Part shown: piece after piece, positions 1 to 8,851 of the stretch | Layout of the letters: every line of letters begins with the position of its first letter | Position numbering within the stretch: the stretch's first letter is position 1 | Source: Zea mays | Lineage: Eukaryota > Streptophyta > Magnoliopsida > Poales > Poaceae | Assembly (NCBI RefSeq): GCF_902167145.1 | Contig: NC_050098.1 | Coordinates: forward strand, 78,966,207 to 79,030,206 | DNA: 64,000 bases | Reading direction: 5' to 3' | Translations under genes and position numbers: made by a program | The notes under the pieces: model-generated | What the model was told of the DNA's origin: nothing | The model's input: only the letters and a program-made list of their open reading frames with translations | The model's database searches: none

Positions 1-3000
1 CGAGAAGCAGATGATTCGAATCGTGTTTTAACCTTGCAAGGTAACACTAAATACACGACATGTAGGGGCACTCCGTCCCGACACACGTCAACCGTCCCCA
101 TCGATTCCCCGTTCGTGGCCAAGGCTCACCGCCTTGGCATACAAAGCTCCGCTGACCCCGGCGGCCGCCGTGCAGTGACCGCACTTGTAACCACCATAGC
201 TAGCATGGGAGACCCAGTCTCCGGACATGTGAGGAGAAAAGTCCGCGCCCGGCTTCACTCAAGAACTAGGTTTACCAGTTACTATATTTCCCGACATGTG
301 TTTAGTACGTTCAAACGCTTGACTCAGGTATCCACACATTAATCCTTAGTTCCTTTTCCCGTCTCATGGACAAGGCATCCACCCTGGATCCAAATCCATA
401 GACCATCATAGATCCTGTTATAAAGATGAATACAATATGTTCCTGACCTCGCGTGAGTGCTAGAAAAATCACTCGACTTCTACCGAGATCCTAACTAGCA
501 AAGCAGCTACTCGACCTAGCATACTAGTATCCATCTCAAAATGGAATCTTGAGTTAGTGCAACTAAGGGTTTCAAGCAACTCCTACACTTAAGTGCACAT
601 TACAAGCCTACAAACAATAAGTGTAGTAAAATAGCATATATAGAAACTGGTTATGCATAAAACCGGGGCTTGCCATCAATTGCTTGGGCTGCGGGGAGAT
701 TCTCGATGGCAGGCTCGGGAGCTAGCTCCTGGTCTTCCTCGTGGACAACTCCTTGCTCAGGGATGAGCACGTACTCTTCGTCAGCGAGGTTGCAATCTAA
801 TGAATGCAATGAATAAGATATATGTATGGCATGATATGCAATTTAGCAATTAAAGTTGTATGGTGAATGATTAAATAATTAAGGTAGAGCTTAATCTTGC
901 TACTAGAGATTTCTGTGGTATACTTAGTAAATTAGGGTCAAGTTTGATTACTGAATGGTCAGACTATTTTAGTGTTCCGCTGATTTTGCTTTTTATGTTT
1001 TAGTGAAATTTTAATAAGATTCCTAGCTGAATTCATTGGGGTGAGATTCATTATTCTTCCTAATTTATCTCTTCCTTTCCTTTTCTTTAATGCCTTTAAG
1101 GTGGGTTTGAACTACAAGCTAGTTTTATAAAATTTCAAAAATTCTGTGAAAATTATAGTGGCTTCTCACTAGTGTGGAACTCTCTGTCTCAAAAATTGGG
1201 CCTTATAAAGTGAAGGGTTCTCTCTTTACAAAATTATCAAGTATTAGGGCAGAGGGGGTGCTTTGAATTACAACTTTCGTTTAACAGTGGTTTATTCCCT
1301 AAGGTTCATTTTTGCTGGTATTTAGGTGTAATAACATGACTTTGTACCAAATTTTAGCCACTAATACTTATTCGTTATTTTACTACGATTTTCTAAAGTT
1401 TTTGGCCAATGGGGTGCTTTCTAGTACCACTATACTTGAAAATGTCAAACAACAGATTTCAAATTTTTCATATCTTCTTATTTGTGCAAGAGCAATCATT
1501 CTAGTATTTGTCCACTTTTTGCTTAAGGGAAGAGGGGGTAGAAATTTTTGGATTATATGGTTCTTTTTATGGGGTAGGGGATAATGGGTGTTACCTTACA
1601 TTTTTAACTAGGTTTCATATTATTCTCTGGTGGTCTACTTCACTAATAATTTAGAAAAAATTAATTTGCCAATTATTGCACAAGTTTAGACTTTTTTAGA
1701 ATTTAATTAGGACATGGCTAAAAATCAAGTTTTAATTGTTCACCCCACTTATGATGATGGGCTGGGATGTTTACTATTTTTGTAGTGGTGTTCTAGAAGT
1801 TAGGAGTCTACTGAAATTTTCTTACCATTTTTGAAATGGTCCTTATATTTTTAATTACGGCTTTTCTGGATTTATTAGTGCCTAATAAAATAATTAACCT
1901 TGGATTTGCTCTGGACTAGGGTTCTTTGTATTTTTCCTAGGTTTCTCATTACTTAAGTATACTAGGAAAAATATGTTCATCCTCTGTTCATTAATTTCTC
2001 TCGCCTTTCTTAATTTCTTAAGTTTTGAACAGATATAGTCTTTAATAGCAAAACTTGAGTTAATCTTGTATACTTGGGTGCTCAGTATTTTTAAACAGTG
2101 CTTAAGATGGGTTTGCATTTCGACAAATTTTCTTAAGCCTAGCACACGAGTATTTCTATTTTTCTTCATTTAAATAAGGTTTGGGAAGTTTCCCTATTTA
2201 ATTCTAAACTCTAAAAATTAATACAGAAAACATGGGGTTTACTATTTTTGCCTGATAGTTTATATTATTTGGAATCCAACAAAATTGGTTTGACTAAATT
2301 TGATTAAATATTTACCAAGTTATGAATTTCCTAAGTTCTCTATTCATTTAAAAGGATATTCAGAAATGGTGAAATGGAAAACTAACTTGCATCGGGGTCC
2401 CTAGCAAAAGTTTCTAAGTTTCCTTGCAAACTAGTCCTCGGGTTACTATTCACATGAGTCTCTGACTACGCAGAAAACCCCTGGGGTGACTCTAAATTAA
2501 ACCCGCGGTCCTTCCCCTAATAAAACAGTAACTGCGGCAGAGGAAAGGGCGGAGGGGCTTACCGGCGGCGAGATCGCTCTGATGAAGAGGCCGAGGGTGT
2601 AGGGGAGGTCGTGACGGTCACGCCGATGTGCGGATCATCTCCGGGGATGGTCGGAGTAGGCCGGTCCACGTGCGCAGGCTGGGGAGCTCGTCGGCGGTGA
2701 GGGCTCTGGCCTAACCAGGGCGGTAGAGTTCAATTGAATTGGTCAGTGAGCTCCACTAGGTGCTAGGGATGGCATGGGCGCGAGGAATTGAAGAATGGCT
2801 CACCGGATAGCTCAGTCTATGCGCGGCGGCGGGCGACCGAAGTCCGGCGACGATGATCTTGCTGTTCCGGTGAGACAGGGCTTCGATTCTTGCTTGGAGA
2901 AGCTTCATGGATCTTCGGGGAAGCTGTCCAAGGGCTCGGTTGAGGCTGAGGGTCTCTGGAAATGGCTGGCCACGGTGGCCGGCGCTCGGGTGGCTCGGGC

Positions 3001-3952
3001 AGGTGGCGTAGAGCTCGCCGGAGCTAAGGGTGGTGTCTGGCCAGCGAGGGTGAGTGCGGAGTGAGGTGAGGCGCGTCTGGGGGTGGTCTTAAAGGTGTGG
3101 GCGAGCACGGTCTAGCGGTGGCTCTGACACGTGCTCAAGGTGTGCGCGGGCGAGCGCCACTGCGCACTCTTGCGCTTTGGCACGGTGTCTTGCACGAAAC
3201 AGCGCAGAGAGAGGTCATGTTCAAGCGCGGATTGGCTCCAAATCTTTGCGATTATGGTCATGATCCCATTGAGAGATCTCTTCCCCTGACATTCCTTTGT
3301 CGTTTGTGTGTGGAGGCTTATGGGTTTCGCTGACTGGATCAAGAGATATGGAGGGATGAAGTTGGGTTTGTCTCACTGAGGAACTCCAAGAGGAAATCCC
3401 AGATTTGACGTGTCTAGGGCACGAATCTCGATGCCATATTCACACACATTGCAGAGGGGTTTGTTTAGAACAAATTTGTCAATGGGGACTTAAGGATTTG
3501 AGCTCGGGATTAAGGTGAACGTGCTCATGTTCTAGGTGAAGGCTGAAATTCAGCAATCTGAATTTCAGATTTTCCCTAGGGAGCTTCAACTTGGATGGCC
3601 TTTTGGGGTTTTTAATAAACTATTTTGGCCAAGCTTTTATAATAATTATTGTAGCTTAGTTAGTGTATTTCAACTTTTATAATTGGCCTAAGCCATGATT
3701 CCATGCTTTTCATGGTCTTATTACCAATTTCTTCCTTTCTACTTAATTGGCCTAAATAGGGTTGTTCTAGGGTTTTAACACCTCTCCCATTTTGAATGCA
3801 TGATATGATTTAGGCATGAGTCTTAGGACAAAAGAATTAGTGGAACTTTTATTCTCAAGTTGATTGGTGTCTTTTGCCCAATTTGATTCACATGAAATAA
3901 TGGTTCTTGAGTTAGCACTGAGAAGAATTCTGAGAATTACTGGGGTGTTACA
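1..3952 (-). mobile_element. Long LTR of a Del/Tekay-like gypsy retrotransposon, antisense, cut by the window edge
   Basis: Read on the minus strand, the LTR starts at 3952 with TGTAACACCCC, the same start as the LTRs at 45712 and 59710. Positions 1..900 align, reversed, with 48550..49360 and 62540..63310, including the stretch with the ATTCGAATCGTCTGCTTCTC-like motif and the CACTCG/CGAGTG hairpin near 465..485. The minus-strand sequence just before TGTAACACC has no polypurine tract, so this is a 5' LTR or a solo LTR rather than a 3' LTR. The other end lies outside the window. Most of 1000..2500 is AT-rich with no coding signal; 2540..3110 is GC-rich and corresponds to the promoter/leader part of the related LTRs. 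Confidence 0.8.
651..797 (-). other. Conserved coding-like mini-exon inside the LTR
   Basis: On the minus strand an open frame follows a plausible acceptor (TTAG before ATTGC at about 797) and runs to a TAA at 651..653. It begins D-C-N-L-A-D-E-E-Y-V-L, continues as an acidic, proline-rich stretch and ends G-K-P-R-F-Y-A. The same frame occurs at 48561..48704 and 62547..62692. The copies differ in length by multiples of three over most of the stretch, which suggests past selection on the reading frame. What it encodes is unknown; it may be a spliced exon of an LTR-driven transcript. Confidence 0.5.
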
Positions 3953-4302
3953 TCTTTGGTCTTCGCAAAGGCTTCGACATGAATGTTGAAAACATAAAAA
4001 ACCTTTGAGGGAAGTTTTCAATGTTGCAAATCGCTTTTTTACTCTTGTCTAGGATAAGCATGGGAGAGAGGATGCAACATTGGAAGTCGAAGCTTATACC
4101 AAAAAGGTCCAATACTAGCTTCTCGGCTTACATTTTGTGAGTCGCCTCTTTTGATTTTACATACTAACATGCAATTTTCTCCTTTTCTTTTGTAGAGTAA
4201 GGAGGCTAAGAAGAATGCTTGAGGCCGAGGAAAAGCTGAAGCTGATTGACTTATTATTGTTAATTGTATAACATGAAGAACTTATTTGTAATGTTGTATA
4301 TT
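3953..4302. other. Short unassigned stretch with an intron/exon-like boundary
   Basis: This lies between the antisense LTR and the CACTA-like end. A pyrimidine-rich TTTTGTAG at about 4190..4197 precedes a short lysine/glutamate-rich coding-like stretch (GAGGCTAAGAAGAATGCTTG), which may be the last exon of a decayed transposon gene. No ORF over 60 codons here can be supported. Confidence 0.3.
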
Positions 4303-4640
4303 CACTACTAAAATATCACCTTCTTGTAATGGGAAAAAATTGTTGTGGTAGACCATAAATCATTGCAATAGGCACCAATTTGCGATAGAACAATTGTCGT
4401 TACCTGCTATTGCAAAATACAGAGTGACAATAGGCTATAGCAACAATTTTATGTTCTGTTGCAATTACTACATCCTTTGCAATGTATTCAAGTGTTGCAG
4501 TCATTTGTTGTTACAATGGACTATTCTGTTGCAATAAGTTATATTGCAACATTTACAATAGTTGCCAAAATCTCTATTGCCATAACAAATTTCATGGTAA
4601 AAAGTGTTAATGTCACGTTTTAATCTATTGCAAGTGGCTT
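4303..4640 (+). repeat. Putative CACTA transposon end with subterminal repeats
   Basis: The segment begins CACTACTAAAATATCACC, close to grass CACTA termini that begin CACTACTAGAAA. For about 330 bp after it, short variants of TTGCAATA, TTGTTGCAA and TGCAACA recur in both orientations, as CACTA subterminal repeats do. The opposite terminus is not visible; the gypsy LTR at 5537 probably cut the element. Other repeat-rich DNA could look similar, so the class is tentative. Confidence 0.4.
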
Positions 4641-4789
4641 TGGGCTTTGTTGCCACAAGGTGCTTCATGGCAACAAAACACTAGTGCCACACAAGTGACT
4701 CGTAGCAACAAGATGTATTGCATGCAAATAATTTCATTGCATTTGATCATTTTTCCACATAATGAGTCTCATGACTATATGACATTTTC

Positions 4790-5530
4790 CTTAGTACCTT
4801 CTCTGGCCATCACACTCATAGTCCTTTTGCTTTTTACCCTAGGTTCAGCATCATTAGCTAGCTTTGCATAATATGGATAGTGAAAACCCAGAACATTCAT
4901 AACTCTATTCAACCTTCTTTTTTGATGAGTCCTGAAGGCCCTTGTCAAGGCTTGATCCTCCTAAACAAGGTAGTTTTCAACAATTTCATTGCACATTGAT
5001 TCAACAACCTCCGACCATTCAGACTAAGGACTTTGAAACAAAGGTTCTTCTTCAAAATCCAAAGGCAGTGTTATAAGTCTATTGTTCTTTTCTTGTTTGT
5101 TTTCCTTCTCTGGCTTCAACATCTTTGGAACTTTCTAGATGGTCTGCATGGGAAATAATCTATATACAAGAAATTCCTGGACCAAGCCCCAAGTCCCAAT
5201 CCTGTCAACCACATCATTGTATGCACTAAAAGCTTCCTTAGCAGCTCCACTCATTCTACAACAGCCTTTTAAGCTGAAGCTAACCTTCAATTGGTTCATC
5301 GCAATATCTTTGAATTCCTTTCGTTTCCCTATGTCTACCCGTACGTAGAACCATTCCTTCATCCAATCGATGGGACACTTTGTCTAATAGGACATCATGG
5401 GGAACCTTGAATCTTTCCAAAAAATGAAGGTGTAGCAGCCGATGTTATTGCGCAGTCCATCTGAAGGCCTAGCCTTTGTCTGGTAATTTAGTTCATGCAC
5501 TCTGCACAAAGGTACAACATCAGTGCGAAC
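4790..5530 (-). pseudogene. Decayed homologue of the zeon antisense gene (putative gypsy-type transposon domain)
   Basis: Read on the minus strand, this matches the zeon antisense protein block by block. A block like H-E-L-N-Y-Q-T comes first, then W-M-K-E-W-F-Y-V near 5355, then G-L-V-Q-E-F-L-V-Y-R near 5175, and finally K-R-R-L-N-R-V near 4910 followed by G-F-H-Y-P. The zeon counterparts are HELSYET, WMTEWFYV, DLVQEHIAFR, KKRLNRV and GFVYPDY. At least three in-frame stops are present, and the upstream part is missing where the gypsy LTR begins. Identity is low enough that this is not a zeon fragment but a separate lineage, sitting next to a CACTA-like end. The order of blocks makes homology firm; the host element class is uncertain. 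Confidence 0.7.
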
Positions 5531-5670
5531 ACCTTGTGTAACACCCTGGTGTTACTGGCACTAAAACTTGAGCATAACATCATGTGCATTGACATTTCAT
5601 GTTGCTTGTCACACCTAGAATGCATTCACTAGGTAAATTTTCTAACAAGTTGTGATGATAGGACTTGAAG

Positions 5671-5675
5671 AGTGT
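5671..5675 (+). repeat. Target-site duplication of zeon, left copy (AGTGT)
   Basis: AGTGT directly precedes the 5' LTR and is repeated at 12963..12967 directly after the 3' LTR. A 5-bp duplication is normal for LTR-retrotransposon integrase. Confidence 0.95.
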
Positions 5676-6317
5676 TGTTGGGGACCTTCGGCTTCCGAAG
5701 GTCCTCAAAAACAGGATTTAACAGTATTTCTGGAGTATAATGTGTGAATAGGTATCTTCGGACTCAAGTCGGCATCACAGTGGACCAGAATAATACGAAG
5801 GTTGGTACAGCGCCGAAGGTGTGAGCAGGAAAGCTTCGGCGTGGCAGCAAAAAGTGAAACCGACTTAAAGATGAAAAGGCTATTTAGACCTCAACAGATT
5901 ATTATAGAATTATTATCAAGTGTAAAGGGCATGATTGTAATTCTGTATGGGTTGTGTCCCGTGCCTATAAATAGGTGAACAGTACCCCGGTACTGGACAC
6001 GCTGACTTGGCATTCGCTTTTTGCGTCACCCTTGTACTATCATCTCCTTCCAGTTGGAGGTACACTTGTAACTCAACGATATTTCTGTTTATGTCTGATG
6101 GTAATATATAATTGTTTATGTTGTCTTTTATATTCCTTACATTTTATCCTTTGTCACTGTATAATGAATTTATGAAGGTATGCCCTTCATAACCTTCGTC
6201 CGAAAATCATTATATCCTAAGGGAAATAATGCTTCGAAGGACGAAGGACTTTAGCGATTAACATTTTCTATGTTGCCTTGTTCTTAACTCCTAGCATTTG
6301 AGAACAAGTCCCCAACA
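5676..6317 (+). repeat. zeon 5' LTR with TATA box
   Basis: The repeat spans TGTTGGGG to CCCCAACA. TATAAATA at 5965..5972 (CCTATAAATAGG) is the likely core promoter, placing the transcription start near 5995..6005. Repeated CTTCGG/CCGAAG hexamers occur near both ends. It differs from the 3' LTR at five hand-counted sites, for example CAGTATT versus CAATATT and CCCCGG versus CCCCCG just after the TATA box. Confidence 0.95.
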
Positions 6318-6335
6318 TTGGCGCCCACCTCCAGT
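6318..6335 (+). promoter_or_regulatory. zeon primer-binding site
   Basis: TTGGCGCCCACC follows the 5' LTR directly. TGGCGCC is the common start of tRNA-complementary primer sites in plant Tat-lineage elements. The primer tRNA cannot be settled from this alone. The same motif sits beside the LTR of the second zeon-type copy, at 55629..55640 on the minus strand. Confidence 0.75.
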
Positions 6336-6391
6336 GAACTCACTTCCACTCTGAGTTTTTTGAACACCTTCGGCGATCATAAACCTTCGTT

Positions 6392-7909
6392 ATGGCGCCG
6401 AAGAAAGCTTCAGCAACTGGGGCTGCAGCTCTGCAACCACTGGACCACAATCAGGAGACAGTCTCCCTGCGGGAGGCCCGAAGCCAGAAAAGGAAGGCTG
6501 TCAGCCCGACACCACCAGAGGACGAGATAGATCAAGAAATCAGAGATATGGAGATGCTTCATCAACAAGTACAGAGGAAGAAAGAAAAGATGGCCAGGCT
6601 AGCTGAACTGCAGAGGCAGATAGACGAAGCCTCTGAAGAAGTTTGTCATCTTGCCCAGGATGAGCAACACCGAAGGCCTCAGCACCAAGACCTTCATCAG
6701 GAGGGTTTTCCCAACGAAGATGACTGGTATGACAATTTCCATCATGGGAATTTTGTTTTTGATGATGCTTCTCCTCTGTCCGCTGAGCTGCAGGCTACAC
6801 CTTGGCCTCCGTCCTACAAGCCGCCTCAGCTTCCCGTATTCGATGGCCACTCAGACCCGAAGCAGTTTTTGATGAGCTACGAAGCAACAGTATCTTCGTA
6901 TGGTGGCAATGCTGCAGTCATGGCCAAATCTTTCGTTATGGCTGTCAGGAGTGTTGCTCAAACCTGGTATTCCTCCCTTCGACCAGGAACGATCACTTCA
7001 TGGCAGAAGCGGAAGGACTTGTTTTTAACTAGCTTCCAAGGGTTTCAGACGAAGCCGGTCACTGCTCAGGCTCTGTTTCAGTGCACCCAGGATCACGAAG
7101 AATACCTTCAGGCGTATGTCCGAAGGTTCTTGCGTTTGAGGGCACAGGCACCAACGGTGCCCAATGAAATTTTCATTGAGGCCATGATCAAGGGGCTTCG
7201 GCCAGGACCGTCAGCTCAGTACTTCGCTAGGAAGCCCCCTCAAACTTTGGAGAAGCTGCTCCAGAAGATGGACGAGTACATTCGGGCCGATAATGATTTT
7301 CGCCAAAGAAGGGAGGAGGCTTTCAGGTTTTCTGAAATGACCAGGGGCTTCGGAGGGAGGTTCTACCCGAGGCACGTTAGATCAATTCACAACTCTACAC
7401 AAAATGATGATAGAGGGAGCCAACAACAAAGGCCACTATGTTCCTCACAGGCTTCGGGGCAACAGCAAGGCTCCTTCCGACCACCAGCTCCAAGAGGCAG
7501 AGGCGCCAGGGGCTTCGGAGGAAGATTTGGCGATCAACCGAGAAGAATCTTCTGCTTATTCTGTGGTGAGAACAAAGGTCATACCACCAGAATGTGTCAT
7601 GTTACCATCCAGAAGCAAAAAGAAATAGCCGAAGCGGCAGCGCAACAGGCTCAGCCGAAGCAGGTCATGCACACTGCTTCGTATCATTCGCCTTACATCC
7701 CAGAGTATGTAGGCAATCACCCTGCAGTTTCTGTTGCTTCGGCGAGTCAACCTCAGGCTTCCTGGCAACAACCTCTGCCTCCACCACCGCTGCAACAAGG
7801 CCAGCAGCCAGAAGGGAGCCAATATGCTCCACACCAAAGGGACTTCAGAGAGCAATCCGAAGCTCGCACAGTCAACAACACTGTGCCAGAGTCAAAGCAC
7901 ATCTATTGA
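6392..7909 (+). CDS. gag: zeon gag polyprotein, intact
   Basis: This 505-codon ORF encodes the capsid/nucleocapsid protein that packages element RNA into cytoplasmic virus-like particles. The start MAPKKASATG follows the primer site by about 75 bases and has a close counterpart in the copy at 55567. Residues about 45..95 form a charged coiled coil (MEMLHQQVQRKKEKMARL and onward). Residues about 150..290 are the retrotransposon gag core, with AKSFVMAV, TWYSSLRPGTI and the downstream RRFLRLRAQ block. Residues about 388..402 form a zinc knuckle C-X2-C-X4-H-X4-C (CLFCGENKGHTTRMC). The tail is rich in Q and P. No stop or frameshift is visible. No protease or pol frame follows, so processing and reverse transcription would need a helper element. 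Confidence 0.93.
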   Translation: MAPKKASATGAAALQPLDHNQETVSLREARSQKRKAVSPTPPEDEIDQEIRDMEMLHQQVQRKKEKMARLAELQRQIDEASEEVCHLAQDEQHRRPQHQDLHQEGFPNEDDWYDNFHHGNFVFDDASPLSAELQATPWPPSYKPPQLPVFDGHSDPKQFLMSYEATVSSYGGNAAVMAKSFVMAVRSVAQTWYSSLRPGTITSWQKRKDLFLTSFQGFQTKPVTAQALFQCTQDHEEYLQAYVRRFLRLRAQAPTVPNEIFIEAMIKGLRPGPSAQYFARKPPQTLEKLLQKMDEYIRADNDFRQRREEAFRFSEMTRGFGGRFYPRHVRSIHNSTQNDDRGSQQQRPLCSSQASGQQQGSFRPPAPRGRGARGFGGRFGDQPRRIFCLFCGENKGHTTRMCHVTIQKQKEIAEAAAQQAQPKQVMHTASYHSPYIPEYVGNHPAVSVASASQPQASWQQPLPPPPLQQGQQPEGSQYAPHQRDFREQSEARTVNNTVPESKHIY

Positions 7910-8059
7910 CAAATATCCTACCTTAATAGCAATCTTTTTCATTCAGTTTTATTTTCTGTAATAAAGGACATTATTCAGGTTTCATGTAAATAGTTTCGTT
8001 GATTCCCACAAGGAAAATATATTTTCCTCACAGGTTTAAATTGTTGAAAGACTTGTGAC

Positions 8060-8395
8060 AACAAAAAGGACCTTCGAACATCAAAAATTCTTCGAAGTAA
8101 CAAAAAGTCGTTCTAAGGAACGCAGAGTAAGTTTGCCGAAGTCACAAAAAGCCGCTCCAGAGGGAGCGCAGTGTAAGTTTTCTGCTCCAAAGTCGTTCCA
8201 AAGGGAATGCAGAGCATACAGCGAAAAGTCAACGCTGATACCGCCTAAGTAAAAGGCGAAGCGCGAAAAGTCAACGCGAATACCGCTGAAAGTAAAAGGC
8301 GAAGAAGCTCCTAAGGGAGGCTTACAGCGAAAAATAAACGCTGATTCCGCTGAAGTAAAAGGCGAAGAAGCTCCTAAGGGAGGCTTGTAAAAGAT
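8060..8395 (+). repeat. Array of short tandem hairpins downstream of zeon gag
   Basis: About ten short stem-loops follow one another. Examples are CGTTC..GAACG at 8109..8122, CGCTCC..GGAGCG at 8153..8168 and CGTTCC..GGAATG at 8194..8209. Others are AGCG..CGCT at 8220..8236, CGCC..GGCG at 8242..8258, CGCG..CGCG at 8262..8278 and GCTCC..GGAGGC near 8306..8322 and again near 8370..8386. Stems keep pairing although their bases change (GTTC, GCTCC, GTTCC), which looks like compensatory change. Loops are A-rich (AAAAGTCAA, TAAGTAAAA). There is no ORF here. A role in RNA packaging, stability or transcript ending is possible. Confidence 0.75.
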
Positions 8396-8851
8396 TATAT
8401 GTCTTATTGCAGGGATGCGTGTGCATCTTCGGAATAAGCATCGCCTCGCATAACATAACATCATCGCATCATTTCGCATAGCATAAGCATCATACATCAT
8501 GTTGCATATGGCACAAGAGGTGGACACAATATTAATCTACAGAAGAACGCTTTGAAAAAAAGGAAAAATCATAATGTCACAAGGAGATACATTATTGATC
8601 TTCGGAAGTGTAGCTTCGGAAAATATTTTCACGAAGCCTGGATATTATTCATCAGAACACTGGATATTGTTGAAAAATTCTTCTTCACGAAGCATGAAAA
8701 GAAGGGAAGGTGTTTTTTCGTCAAAGACTCAAAAGAGGTACGTGTAAAGTTTCATGCATCGTAAAGAATTAGGCAAGAAAAACAGGTATATTACATTCAG
8801 GGTTACAAAATGTTACAATATATTACATTTCAGAAGTTTTTACAATAATGC
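8396..8851 (+). other. zeon spacer between the hairpin array and the antisense gene
   Basis: Non-coding stretch between the hairpin array and the end of the antisense gene. It contains CATCATCGCATCATTTCGCATAGCATAAGC-type CAT/GCAT repeats at about 8440..8515 and scattered CTTCGGA motifs. No gene is supported. Confidence 0.5.

Noticed and set aside
34..342. ORF of 102 codons at the window start
   Set aside because: It lies in the antisense LTR and the frame is not kept in the two related LTRs.
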